Shown here piece by piece: positions 10,135 through 19,090 of a DNA stretch of 56,290 nt (positions are counted from its first letter, which is position 1; each line of letters begins with the position of its first letter). The DNA is taken from the NCBI GenBank assembly GCA_002245135.1, contig NGBS01000298.1, forward strand, positions 1 through 56,290, in the 5' to 3' direction. Position numbers and translations under genes: made by a program. The DNA comes from Proteromonas lacertae. Its lineage: Eukaryota > Sar > Bigyra > Opalinata > Proteromonadidae. A model generated the notes under the pieces. It was not told the origin of the DNA. It did not search any database and saw nothing but the letters and a program-made list of their open reading frames with translations.

Positions 10135-10721
10135 TGGATTTTTTTTTAAATTATTCTATTTTAAAAATTAATTTTTGTTATAGCTTAATAAGACTTTTAC
10201 CTCGTACTCTTAATACTGTTGTTGCACGTGGACGTGATATTGTAATTACTATTGTTCATTTTTATCTTTATATCTTTTTAAATTTTTTAAATAAAAATAC
10301 ATTTTGTTTATTTAAAGTACTTTGTGATATGACTGCTGTCGATTGGCCTGTTAGAGTTCATCGTTTTGATGTTGTTTATAATTTATTAAGTATTCAATAT
10401 AATAGTAGAATACGTATTAAAACAGTAATTGGACAAGGATCTCCTATTATTTCCGCTTGTTTAACTTATTCTAATGCAAATTGGTTTGAACGTGAAATCT
10501 GGGATTTATTTGGTATTTTATTCTATTTTCACCCCAATATGTGCCGTATTTTAACAGATTATGGATTTATTGGACACGCTCTACGTAAAGATTTCCCTGT
10601 TGTTGGGTTTTTTGATGTTTCTTATTCTTTAAAAACACATAGCGTTATTCGTGAAAATATTAATAATATTAATGATAAAAAAAATTTTGTGTGTGATACA
10701 CCATGGCTTGTTAATTTTTAA
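10134..10721 (+). CDS. nad9: NADH dehydrogenase subunit 9, IR copy 1
   Basis: Intact 195-codon copy identical to 11046-11633, which carries the description. Confidence 0.96.
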   Translation: MDFFLNYSILKINFCYSLIRLLPRTLNTVVARGRDIVITIVHFYLYIFLNFLNKNTFCLFKVLCDMTAVDWPVRVHRFDVVYNLLSIQYNSRIRIKTVIGQGSPIISACLTYSNANWFEREIWDLFGILFYFHPNMCRILTDYGFIGHALRKDFPVVGFFDVSYSLKTHSVIRENINNINDKKNFVCDTPWLVNF

Positions 10722-10735
10722 ATAATTATTTATTT

Positions 10736-10809
10736 TGGAATGTCGCCAAGTTGGTAAGGCGTTGCCTTTTGGTGGCAATATTTCGGAGGTTCGAGTCCTT
10801 CCATTCCAG
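10736..10809 (+). tRNA. trnQ: tRNA-Gln(UUG), IR copy 1
   Basis: Identical to 10958-11031. It is the last gene before the terminal palindrome. Confidence 0.92.
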
Positions 10810-10957
10810 GAAGTAGTATAGTTTTTTAATACTTATGCGGGTTATTAATCTCCTATCTTGCTAAATAATAAATATAATAAATTAATTTATTATATTTATT
10901 ATTTAGCAAGATAGGAGATTAATAACCCGCATAAGTATTAAAAAACTATACTACTTC
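10810..10957. repeat. Terminal palindrome (putative telomere or head-to-head junction)
   Basis: The 74 bases after trnQ are followed at once by their exact reverse complement, with no unpaired base at the axis (10883/10884). The innermost 23 bp per side are only A and T apart from one C/G. Further out is a short self-complementary unit around 10815-10835 (AGTAT...ATACT). No gene is recognisable in either half. A spacer-free palindrome is what a covalently closed hairpin end gives when reads pass round it, or what a head-to-head dimer of a linear molecule contains. The sequence alone cannot separate these or exclude an assembly join. Confidence 0.8.
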
Positions 10958-11031
10958 CTGGAATGGAAGGACTCGAACCTCCGAAATATTGCCACCAAAA
11001 GGCAACGCCTTACCAACTTGGCGACATTCCA
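10958..11031 (-). tRNA. trnQ: tRNA-Gln(UUG), IR copy 2
   Basis: The cloverleaf has acceptor TGGAATG/CATTCCA, anticodon stem TTGCC/GGCAA with loop TTTTGGT (anticodon TTG), T-loop TTCGAGT and discriminator G. It is the outermost gene of the molecule, 74 bp from the palindrome axis. Confidence 0.93.
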
Positions 11032-11045
11032 AAATAAATAATTAT

Positions 11046-11633
11046 TTAAAAATTAACAAGCCATGGTGTATCACACACAAAATTTTTTTTATCATTAATA
11101 TTATTAATATTTTCACGAATAACGCTATGTGTTTTTAAAGAATAAGAAACATCAAAAAACCCAACAACAGGGAAATCTTTACGTAGAGCGTGTCCAATAA
11201 ATCCATAATCTGTTAAAATACGGCACATATTGGGGTGAAAATAGAATAAAATACCAAATAAATCCCAGATTTCACGTTCAAACCAATTTGCATTAGAATA
11301 AGTTAAACAAGCGGAAATAATAGGAGATCCTTGTCCAATTACTGTTTTAATACGTATTCTACTATTATATTGAATACTTAATAAATTATAAACAACATCA
11401 AAACGATGAACTCTAACAGGCCAATCGACAGCAGTCATATCACAAAGTACTTTAAATAAACAAAATGTATTTTTATTTAAAAAATTTAAAAAGATATAAA
11501 GATAAAAATGAACAATAGTAATTACAATATCACGTCCACGTGCAACAACAGTATTAAGAGTACGAGGTAAAAGTCTTATTAAGCTATAACAAAAATTAAT
11601 TTTTAAAATAGAATAATTTAAAAAAAAATCCAT
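11046..11633 (-). CDS. nad9: NADH dehydrogenase (complex I) subunit 9, 30 kDa / NuoC type
   Basis: A peripheral-arm subunit of complex I that packs against Nad7 near the quinone site; it has no cofactor of its own. The 195-residue protein matches the usual length of mitochondrial Nad9. Family motifs are seen in order: DMTAVDWP at about 65-72, FEREIWDLFGI at about 118-128, and the signature RILTDYGFIGHALRKDFP at about 138-155, with Ala where Pro is usual in GHPLRKDFP. The C-terminal tail is short and ends TPWLVNF. The start codon overlaps the rps10 stop by one base (TAATG), suggesting co-translation from one mRNA. It is followed only by trnQ and the terminus. Confidence 0.97.
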   Translation of the reverse strand: MDFFLNYSILKINFCYSLIRLLPRTLNTVVARGRDIVITIVHFYLYIFLNFLNKNTFCLFKVLCDMTAVDWPVRVHRFDVVYNLLSIQYNSRIRIKTVIGQGSPIISACLTYSNANWFEREIWDLFGILFYFHPNMCRILTDYGFIGHALRKDFPVVGFFDVSYSLKTHSVIRENINNINDKKNFVCDTPWLVNF

Positions 11634-11971
11634 TATAATTTTAAAGTATTTTTAAATTTAATAGTTATCCCTGCTGGTAATTGATATTTTAAAAAAGTTA
11701 AAATAAAAAAAATTTTACGATATAATTGAATATCATTATTACAATAAATATTAATAAAATAAGAAAACACATGATACTCAAATTGTTCACGAGCTTTTTT
11801 ATAAACATGTGGTGATCTTAAAACAGTAAATTTTGAAATTTTATGAGGTAAAGCAAAGGGATCTGAAACAGAAATCTGATAAGATTTTAATAAATTAAAA
11901 ATAGTATTAGTATAAAAATCAATTAAACTTTTATTATCAGATTTAATATGTAAAGAAATAGAAAATACCAT
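11633..11971 (-). CDS. rps10: Small-subunit ribosomal protein S10 (uS10)
   Basis: A protein of the head of the mitoribosomal small subunit. The 112-residue length is normal for the family. The signature is clear: LPHKISKFTVLRSPHVYKKA at about 41-60 followed by REQFE, matching the canonical LPxKxxxFTVLRSPHxxKxSREQFE. The C-terminal third is lysine- and isoleucine-rich, as expected at this base composition. It starts 8 nt after trnI and overlaps nad9 by one base. In bacteria rps10 opens the S10 operon; here it sits apart between tRNAs and nad9, so that linkage has been lost. Confidence 0.94.
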   Translation of the reverse strand: MVFSISLHIKSDNKSLIDFYTNTIFNLLKSYQISVSDPFALPHKISKFTVLRSPHVYKKAREQFEYHVFSYFINIYCNNDIQLYRKIFFILTFLKYQLPAGITIKFKNTLKL

Positions 11972-11979
11972 AAATTTAA

Positions 11980-12053
11980 TGAGTCTAAGTAGAATCGAAC
12001 TACTGACATTGCGCTTATCAAACGCACACTCTAACCAACTGAGTTATAGACTC
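11980..12053 (-). tRNA. trnI: tRNA-Ile(GAU), IR copy 2
   Basis: Acceptor GAGTCTA/TAGACTC, anticodon stem TGCGT/GCGCA with loop TTGATAA (anticodon GAT), T-loop TTCGATT, discriminator A. It reads AUU and AUC codons, the commonest in this AT-rich genome. Confidence 0.93.
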
Positions 12054-12055
12054 CA

Positions 12056-12129
12056 TGTCCAAAAGTGGACTCGAACCACCGACAAAAGGTTTTTCAAACC
12101 TCTACTCTAACCAACTGAGCTATTTGAAC
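12056..12129 (-). tRNA. trnF: tRNA-Phe(GAA), IR copy 2
   Basis: Acceptor GTTCAAA/TTTGGAC, anticodon stem GAGGT/ACCTT with loop TTGAAAA (anticodon GAA at the standard position after U33), discriminator A. Confidence 0.93.
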
Positions 12130-12143
12130 ATAATTAAATTAAC

Positions 12144-13676
12144 TTAAATACAAAGTAAATAAGCTAATTTATGACTAAATAAATATAAAATATTTGGATA
12201 AAAAATAAAACAAGCAATAATAATTAAAACTAAACCTAAAACAAAAGCTAAACTTCTATGAATTGGTTTTAAAACTACCCAATTTGCACTATTTTCGAAA
12301 AAAATAACTTTAACAAAACGAATATAATAATAAGAACCAATAACACTCATTAATATACAAATAATTGATATAAAATAAAATGATGCTTCAATAGTAGCAA
12401 AAAAAATAAAAAATTTAGAAAAAAATCCTAAAAAAGGTGGAACACCAGCCATAGAGAACATAATAGATAAAAAAGTAATAGCAATAATCGGATTAATTCT
12501 ATAAAAAGAAGCTAAATCTGAAATATAAATAATATTATTATTAGAATAACTATAAAAAGTTAAAACAAAAGCCCAAACACCTATAGTCATAACAACATAA
12601 GCAATTGAATAAAAGATAGCACCTTGTATACCTTCAGCAGTACCAACAGCAATACCTAATAAAATAAATCCAATATGTGCTATAGAACTATAAGCTAAAA
12701 AACGTTTAATTTTAGTTTGTTTAATAGAAGCAAAAGTAGAAATAAGAATAGAAACAAAAGCACTTAATAAAATAATAGGTTGCCAAATAGTAATATAATC
12801 AAAGAAAACTGAAACTAAAATACGAATTAATAAAACAACTATAGCAAATTTAGGAACAACAGCAAAGAACATAGAAATAATAGTAGGTGCACCTTCATAA
12901 ACATCTGGAGACCACATATGAAAAGGAGCTGCAGTTAATTTAAATAAAAAAGCAACAATAATAAAAAGAAGACCTAAAATAATAACATTATTTAAATCAC
13001 CATTTAAAAAATATTGAATTAATTCTTCAAAATTAGTTAAACCAGTATAACCATAAATTAAAGAAATACCTAATAATAAAAAACCAGAAGAAACAGCACC
13101 TAAAATAAAATATTTTAACCCAGCTTCAGTAGAAAATACAGAATTACGTTTTAAAGAAGCTAAAATATAGAAACTTAAACTTTGTAATTCAATAGCTAAA
13201 TAAACTAGAATAAAATCAAAAGAAGAAGCAACTAATAAAATACCTAAAAGTGCAATATTTAATAAAGTAATATATTCAAAAGAATTAAATTTAAAAGAAG
13301 ATAAATAATTAAAAGAAGCAAATAAACAACAAATAGCAAAACCTATAATAACTATTTTAGCATAAAATACACCTTGATCAATAAGAATACTATTACTAAA
13401 TAAACCACTAAAATATATACCATTTTTACAAATAATAAATAACACAAGAAATAAAGCTAAAATAGATAAAGAAGTAATAACAGGTGTAAGAATAGGATAA
13501 ACACGACAACTTAAATTAGAAGAAAATTTCATATTATTATTTTCAGATAAAGTAATTACATTTTTATCTGAAAAATGAACACCAAAAATAAAAATTATAA
13601 AAGTTGATAAAATAAAAAAAATTAAATCAAAAGAATAAAAATTTACAGGAGAATTAAAAAAATTAAAAAACCACAT
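12144..13676 (-). CDS. nad2: NADH dehydrogenase (complex I) subunit 2, antiporter-like
   Basis: A proton-pumping antiporter-like subunit of the complex I membrane arm (NuoN family). 510 residues, close to the normal length, with about 14 hydrophobic segments. The first conserved block is the ELQSLSFYILAS helix, whose Glu is a conserved pump residue. Next is the FHMWSPDVYEGAPT loop after a TM helix carrying the conserved Lys (FLFKLTAAPFHMW), then the AYSSIAHIGFILLG helix. The ATG ending at 13676 is taken as start; an in-frame TTG 12 nt upstream would add MYYC. It follows nad4L after a 189-nt tRNA-free spacer with hairpins and is followed by trnF. Confidence 0.97.
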   Translation of the reverse strand: MWFFNFFNSPVNFYSFDLIFFILSTFIIFIFGVHFSDKNVITLSENNNMKFSSNLSCRVYPILTPVITSLSILALFLVLFIICKNGIYFSGLFSNSILIDQGVFYAKIVIIGFAICCLFASFNYLSSFKFNSFEYITLLNIALLGILLVASSFDFILVYLAIELQSLSFYILASLKRNSVFSTEAGLKYFILGAVSSGFLLLGISLIYGYTGLTNFEELIQYFLNGDLNNVIILGLLFIIVAFLFKLTAAPFHMWSPDVYEGAPTIISMFFAVVPKFAIVVLLIRILVSVFFDYITIWQPIILLSAFVSILISTFASIKQTKIKRFLAYSSIAHIGFILLGIAVGTAEGIQGAIFYSIAYVVMTIGVWAFVLTFYSYSNNNIIYISDLASFYRINPIIAITFLSIMFSMAGVPPFLGFFSKFFIFFATIEASFYFISIICILMSVIGSYYYIRFVKVIFFENSANWVVLKPIHRSLAFVLGLVLIIIACFIFYPNILYLFSHKLAYLLCI

Positions 13677-13865
13677 ACAATAATACAAATAAATTATTAT
13701 TTCAAATTAAAAAAAAATTGAATTAATTCTTTCATTGAATATTTATTCAAAAACAAATATAATAATACTAATTAATAAATTAATAAATATTATTATAAAG
13801 TTAAAACCTTAATCTTATTCAAATAGTAAAGAAGGTTAAAAACAAAACAAAACATAAATGTTTAA
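13677..13865 (-). other. nad4L-nad2 spacer, IR copy 2
   Basis: Mirror of 7902-8090 with the same inverted repeats (7-bp TTGAATA/TATTCAA and AACCTT/AAGGTT). No tRNA or ORF is visible. Confidence 0.5.
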
Positions 13866-14165
13866 TTAACCAAGCATAACGTTATAACGTTCTGATAAAA
13901 TACATTTATGTATACGATAATGAACAACTAAAATAGATAGTCCAATAGAAGATTCAGCAGCAGCTACTGTTAAAATTAATAAAACAAAAAATTGACCAAC
14001 AATATCATCTAAAAAAACAGAATAAGCAACTAAACTAAAAGTTACACCTAATAATAATAATTCAATAGAAATAATAATTAATAAAATATTTTTTTTATTA
14101 ATAATAATACCAAAAAGTCCTAATGAAAATATAGCAATACCCACACTAATATAAAAGGAAGCCAT
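13866..14165 (-). CDS. nad4L: NADH dehydrogenase (complex I) subunit 4L
   Basis: A small three-helix subunit of the complex I membrane arm (NuoK family) on the proton path between the quinone module and the antiporters. 99 residues, normal length, with hydrophobic helices at about 4-22, 27-50 and 57-84. The two membrane glutamates expected from NuoK are present: Glu35 in SIELLLLGV and Glu71 in AAAESSIGL. Start is the ATG 21 nt after trnK; an upstream ATG 8 nt earlier is in another frame. Confidence 0.97.
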   Translation of the reverse strand: MASFYISVGIAIFSLGLFGIIINKKNILLIIISIELLLLGVTFSLVAYSVFLDDIVGQFFVLLILTVAAAESSIGLSILVVHYRIHKCILSERYNVMLG

Positions 14166-14186
14166 TCATACATGCGAAAATTATAA

Positions 14187-14260
14187 TGAACGTGTAGGGA
14201 CTCGAACCCTAAACCGCCCGATTAAAAGTCGAATGCTCTAACCAATTGAGCTACACATCC
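14187..14260 (-). tRNA. trnK: tRNA-Lys(UUU), IR copy 2
   Basis: Acceptor GGATGTG/CACGTTC with two G-U pairs, D-stem GCTC/GAGC, anticodon loop CTTTTAA (anticodon TTT), T-stem TAGGG/CCCTA, discriminator A. Confidence 0.93.
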
Positions 14261-14269
14261 CAAAACTAC

Positions 14270-14351
14270 TAGAGATGATAGGATTTGAACCTACGATAGA
14301 TAACTCTGGAGCATTTACAGTGCCCTGCCCAAACCACTAGGCGACATCTCT
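14270..14351 (-). tRNA. trnY: tRNA-Tyr(GUA), IR copy 2
   Basis: A class II tRNA with a long variable arm, as in bacterial and protist mitochondrial tRNA-Tyr. Acceptor AGAGATG/CATCTCT, anticodon stem GGGCA/TGCTC with loop CTGTAAA (anticodon GTA), discriminator A. Confidence 0.92.
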
Positions 14352-14366
14352 ATAGTAATAAAAAAT

Positions 14367-14747
14367 AAACCCAACAAAAATATTAGTACTTTTTAGCTAA
14401 ATTTGTTACCAAACTTACACACAAAGCCTATTAAAGTAGTAGTCTTCTACAATTTGTAATTATAAATAAATTTATAAAAATAATATAAATATTAAGGAGG
14501 ATTTCTTGCTTATTTAATTTTACAGCAATTATTCCAAATTGACGTAGCTACTCAACGATACTCTTGGTAGAATAATTGATAAACCAGAGGTCAACCATAC
14601 TTAATCCTTACGTACTAAAGTATTCTCCTTTCAATATTATAACCCTCATGATAGATAGAAACCAAACTGTCTCACGACGTTTTAAACCCAGCTCGCGTAC
14701 CACTTTAATTGGCGAACAGCCAAACCCTTAGAACCTACTGCAGCACT

Positions 14748-14780
<33 letters not shown>

Positions 14781-17043
14781 AATTCCATCGATAAGAACTC
14801 TCAAGAATTATCAGCCTGTTATCCCTAGCGTACCTTTTATCCGTTAAGCGATGGCCTTTCCATACAGAACCACCGGATCACTATGACCAACTTTCGTTTC
14901 TGTTCGACTAGTAAGTCTTACAGTCAAGCAAGTTTATGCCATTACACTCTAAAGTTGATAAAATTATCAACCCGAACTTACCTTAGTACTTCTCCGTTAC
15001 ATTTTAGGAGAAAACCTCCCCAATCAAACTACCAACTTTACAATGTCAAAATATTTTAAAACAAAAATTAGCTCAGATAAATATCAAGGGCGGTATTACA
15101 AAGAAGCCTCCACAATTAACCGGAATTAAGGTGTTATAATGGCTCCCGCCTATTCTATGCATGATAATATCAAAAGCAATATAAAGGTGTAGTAAAGGTG
15201 CATAGGGTCTTCGCGTCCTATCACAAGAAATCGGCGTTTTCACCGATATATCAATTTCACAAAGTCTATGGTGGAGACAGTGGGGAAGTCGTTACACCAT
15301 TCATGCAGGTCAGTAATTAGCTGACAAGGAATTTCGCTACCTTAGAACCGTCAGTGTTACGGCTGCCGTTTACTAGACATTAAATATCAAAGCAATAAAC
15401 CTTAATATTTTATCATACTAGCACCGGGCAGGTGTCAGATCCTATACTTCATCTTACGATTTAGCAGAATCCTGTGTTTTTAATAAACAGTCGCAACCCC
15501 CTTTTATATAACTCCTAGTTTAATAGGAACTTTTTCTTCCAAAGTTACAAAGTCAATTTGCCGAGTTCCTTCACCATAGTTCTCTTTACGCCTTAGTTTA
15601 TTCAACCTATTTACCTGTGTCGGTTTATAGTACGGTTTATACTGTATTTTTTTTTCTAGATTTTATTATCAATTTATTAAAAAACCATTAATTTAATAAA
15701 TAAAAAATAAAATGTCCATATAAATACAAATACTCATCAAAAAAAGCTTTCGCAATTTATTCTTAGAGACCGACTAACTCAATGCAATAAATTTTAACAC
15801 TGAAAACCTTAAATTTACGGCGACAAAGATTTAAATCTCTGTTTATCGTTACTCATGTCAACATTATCACTTTTGATATTAATTTAATAAATTTTACAAT
15901 TTATCTTAAAATATACAAAACGTTCTGCTACCAATTTAATTAAAAAATTAAATTCTGCTGCTTCGGTGTTTTTTTTAAGTCTATATAAATCTTAGGACTT
16001 AAATTACTAAACCAATGAGCTATTACGCTTTCGTTAAAGAATGGCTGCTTCCGGGCCTACCTTTTGGTTATAATCGTAATTAAATATCCTTATTCGATAA
16101 AAAAAAACTTCAAGACCTTAGCATACAGTCTGGGCTGTTTCCCTCTTGACCATGGACCTTAGCACCCACAGTCTGTTTACTAAACTTTAAAATATGCATA
16201 TTCGAAGTTTTCCTAAACTCGGTAAAACAAAGTGTTCCCCTCATTTAAAAAGTTCTCTACCCTACATAAAAAACATTCAGCACTCTACTTCTATAGATTT
16301 CGCAGAAAACCAGCTATCTTCAAGTTTGATTAGCCTTTCACTCCTAACCACAAATCATCCCAGTATATTGCAACATACACGAGTTCGGTCCTTCAACAAG
16401 TGTTACCCTGTTTTCAACCTGTTCATGGTTAGATCACTTGATTTCGGGTATTATTTATATAACTGTGAAAATATTATTATATGCATTAACTACGCCTACA
16501 TCTAAAGATTTAAGCTTGCTATATAAATAAAGTAGTTGACCCATTATGCAAAAGGTATATTGTTGCTTATTACAAAGCTTCAATTGATTGTAAACATTAG
16601 ATTTCAATATCTTTTCAATTTCACGAATTCTTTTTCACCTTTCTCTCACGATACTATGTACGCTTTCGGTTATTTAATTATATTTAGGTTTAGAGGATGG
16701 TTCCCCTATATTCAAACAGAACAAACATATACTGTTTTACTAAAATTTTAAATAATAATATTCTACAGGACTAAACCTTCTTAGGAATTCAAATACATAT
16801 TATTTAAAATAAACCTAATCCGCATTCGCTCGCCACTACTAACGGAATCTCTTTTGATTTCTTTTCTTTTAGCTACTAAGATGTTTCAATTCACTAAATA
16901 TATAATAAAGAATTTATTACTTAAGTTTCCTCAAAAGAATTTTATAGATCATTGTTAAAAACTACCTATAATTTTTCGTAATAAAAACGTCTTAAAATTA
17001 AATACCAAGGTATCCGTCTAATGCTCTTAAATTAGTTTATTTT
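14367..17043 (-). rRNA. rnl: Large-subunit (23S-like) rRNA
   Basis: About 2.68 kb, continuous and intron-free. Near the 5' end is TTAGACGGATACCTTGG, matching the bacterial start of helix 2. Domain IV/V landmarks are strongly conserved: AACGGCAGCCGTAACACTGACGG-like sequence, AAATTCCTTGTC, TGTGATAGG/ACGCGAAGACCCTATG, the peptidyl-transferase stretch TAGGGATAACAGGCTGAT, CACCTCGATGTCGGCTCATC, and GTACGCGAGCTGGGTTTA. The sarcin-ricin loop reads AGTACGTAAGGA rather than AGTACGAGAGGA in all copies. The 3' end is placed near GCTAAAAAGTACTAATA by similarity to the 23S end. Ends are good to about 10 nt. Short antisense reading frames here are not genes. Confidence 0.97.
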
Positions 17044-17054
17044 TTAAATACTTT

Positions 17055-17125
17055 TAGCAAAGTTAGGAGTTGAACCTAAAAACCCTAGAACATGAGTCTA
17101 GGTAGCCACCGCGCTTTTCTCTGCT
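17055..17125 (-). tRNA. trnM: tRNA-Met(CAU) (c), probable initiator, IR copy 2
   Basis: Between rns and rnl. Acceptor AGCAGAG/CTTTGCT, anticodon stem CTAGA/TCTAG with loop CTCATGT, T-stem TTAGG/CCTAA, discriminator A. G at position 37 (CATG) and the D-arm sequence GCGCGGTGGCTAC differ from the other two CAU tRNAs, which have CATAA. Many mitochondrial initiators have CATG, so I favour initiator tRNA-Met; the A1 is also compatible with weak acceptor pairing. Identity is inferred, not proven. Confidence 0.82.
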
Positions 17126-17130
17126 AATAA

Positions 17131-17204
17131 TGAGTAATAACGGAATTGAACCGCTGACATCCTCTTTGTAAGAGAGGCACTCTAACCAACTGAGCTAATT
17201 ACTC
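17131..17204 (-). tRNA. trnV: tRNA-Val(UAC), IR copy 2
   Basis: Acceptor GAGTAAT/ATTACTC, D-stem GCTC/GAGT, anticodon stem CCTCT/AGAGG with loop CTTACAA (anticodon TAC), discriminator A. It lies in the rns-rnl spacer with trnM(c). Confidence 0.93.
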
Positions 17205-17242
17205 CAAAAATTAATATATGTATATAAAATTTTATAAATAAA

Positions 17243-18770
17243 TTCCAGCCGCACGTTCCCGTACGGCTACCTTGTTACGACTTTATTCGTGTTGAACATT
17301 CGGAAATTGTATATTAAACCATTATAACATTTATTTATAAAATAAACAAAATAATAACTTAATATACTTCAAACCTTACATTCTCCCCGAATATGACGGG
17401 CAGTGTGTACAAGACTAGATAAAAATTCACCGCGACGTGCTGATTCGCGATTACTAGCGATTCCACCTTCATATAGATAAATTGCAATCTATAATCCGTA
17501 CTAAAATAATTTTTAAGGATTTGCTCCGATTTACATCATTGCATCCCATTGTAATTATCATTGTAGCACATGTGTAGCCCAGTTTATACGGGTCATAACG
17601 ATCTGACGTCATCCTTTACTTCCCCTTATTTATATAAGTAGTCTAGCTTACAATAATTAAAAAATAATACCTATTAAACAATAAATTTAATAAATATATA
17701 AAATAATAAGCTAAAAGGGTTTCGCCCGTTAAAAGAGTTAACTAAAAATCTCACGACACGGGCTGACGACGACCATGCAACACCTAATTCTTGTCAAAAC
17801 TGGTAAGGTTTTACGCGGACTATCAGATTAAACCACATGCTCCACCGCTAAAACTAGTCCCCGCCAATTCCTTTGATTTTCAACCTTGCGGTCGTACTAA
17901 CCAGGCAGAATGTTTAACGCGTAAGCTTTAATATTGAAATAAATCCAATATTTAACATTCATAGTTTACTGCATGGACTATAAGGGTACCAAATCCTTTT
18001 CGCTACCCATGCCTTCGTTTTTGAGTGTCAGTATTAACCTAGATAACTGCCTTCGCCTATAGTTATTCTTTCTAATCTGAATCGGATTTTAAACCTGAAC
18101 TAGAAATTCTGTTATCTTCTGTTATACTCAAATTTTTTAGTATTGATAATTGACTAAAGTTGAGCTTTAGATTTAAATATTCAACTTAAAAAATCACCTG
18201 AAAAACTTTTTACGCCCAGTAAAGACGAATAACGCTTGCCCCTCTCGTATAACCGCAGCTGCTGGCACGAAATTTGCTGGGACTTTTAGTATAGTAACGT
18301 CATCATCCTCCTATACTATAGAGTTTTACGACTAAATTTAGCCTTCATCACTCATGTAGAATTGCTGGATCAAACTTTCGTTCATTGTCCAATATTCCTC
18401 ACTGCTGGCTTTAAAAAAGCTTGGGCCTTGTCTCAGTCCCAATGTGGCTGGTCGATCTCTCAATCCAACTAAAGATCATCGGCTTGGTAAGCTCTGACCT
18501 CACCAACAACCTAATCTTAAAACATAATTGTCATTAAGCGATATTATCTTTGTACTAATATATCTAAAATAGATATATAGTTATATGGTATTTATAAATA
18601 ATAGTAGAATACACTAAAAAAACTACTATAAACATTAAACCATACTTAATGGTCAATTATTATTCATTACTCACCCGTTTGCTACACCATAATTTATTAA
18701 TAACATGGCGTAAAACTTGCATGTGTTAAGCATTCTACTAGCGTTCATTCAGAGCCAGGATCAAACTCTC
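17243..18770 (-). rRNA. rns: Small-subunit (16S-like) rRNA
   Basis: About 1.53 kb. The 5' end carries GAGAGTTTGATCCTGGCT. In order follow GACTGAGACAAGGCCC, the 530 loop GTGCCAGCAGCTGCGGTTATACG, GGCGAAGGCAG, GGATTTGGTACCC (790 region), GTCGTCAGCCCGTGTCGTGAG and the decoding region TTGTACACACTGCCCGTCA. It ends just after GTAACAAGGTAGCCGT...GCGGCTGGAA. No CCTCC anti-Shine-Dalgarno follows, as usual for mitochondria, so start codons are not chosen by SD pairing. C1400 (E. coli numbering, by alignment by eye) is replaced by U in all copies. Ends are good to a few nt. Confidence 0.97.
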
Positions 18771-18850
18771 AAATAAAAAAACAAACTCCTTACATATAAT
18801 AATTTTTTTTGTTAAATTTTAATATTTTTTTTTAAAATAATCAAAAAAAT
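18771..18850 (-). other. trnR-rns spacer
   Basis: 80 nt, almost pure A+T with an A/T-run hairpin potential, and TATGTAAGGAGTTTG just before rns. No gene is seen. It may hold the 5' processing signal or a promoter for rns, which I cannot demonstrate. Confidence 0.35.
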
Positions 18851-18924
18851 CGTACTCTAACGGACTCGAACCGCTAATCTATAGTTTAGAAAACAATTGC
18901 TCTATCCAATTGAGCTAAGAATAC
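18851..18924 (-). tRNA. trnR: tRNA-Arg(UCU), IR copy 2
   Basis: Acceptor GTATTCT/AGAGTAC, D-stem GCTC/GAGC, anticodon loop TTTCTAA (anticodon TCT) on a stem with one T-T mismatch, T-stem GCGG/CCGT, discriminator G. It reads AGA/AGG only; no tRNA for CGN codons is seen although CGT codons are used. Confidence 0.88.
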
Positions 18925-18935
18925 TTAAAAAAAAA

Positions 18936-19007
18936 TGGAGATAAACGGACTCGAACCGATAACATTATAGTTGCAAACTACACACTCTACCATTGAGCTA
19001 TATCCCC
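18936..19007 (-). tRNA. trnA: tRNA-Ala(UGC), IR copy 2
   Basis: Acceptor GGGGATA/TATCTCC, D-stem GCTC/GAGT, anticodon loop TTTGCAA (anticodon TGC), discriminator A. The G3-T70 wobble pair, the alanine identity element, is present. Confidence 0.92.
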
Positions 19008-19014
19008 GAATTAA

Positions 19015-19085
19015 AGGTTAGAGACGGAATCGAACCATCATACACGGATTTGCAATCCGCTACATAACCATTATGTTATCTAACC
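19015..19085 (-). tRNA. trnC: tRNA-Cys(GCA), IR copy 2
   Basis: Acceptor GGTTAGA/TCTAACC, anticodon stem GCGGA/TCCGT with loop TTGCAAA (anticodon GCA), T-loop TTCGATT, discriminator U as in most tRNA-Cys. Confidence 0.92.
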
Positions 19086-19090
19086 AAAAG

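Larger units (their letters stand above)
1..10883 (+). repeat. Large inverted repeat, copy 1 (partial)
   Basis: This stretch mirrors 10884 to about 21771 on the opposite strand. In the last 4.8 kb position x pairs with 21767 minus x without a break. Toward the left edge the sum drifts to 21773 because of single-base indels. It begins inside the end of rps7 and ends at the palindrome axis, so nad11, nad1, rpl14, rpl5 and most of rps7 are outside the window. The same genes in the same order appear a third time from about 48632. Confidence 0.97.

Noticed and set aside
10810-10883. A tRNA (possibly the missing trnT) in the terminal 74 bp
   Set aside because: I could not pair an acceptor stem or find a T-loop. 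The GTTATTAATC stretch has no matching anticodon stem.
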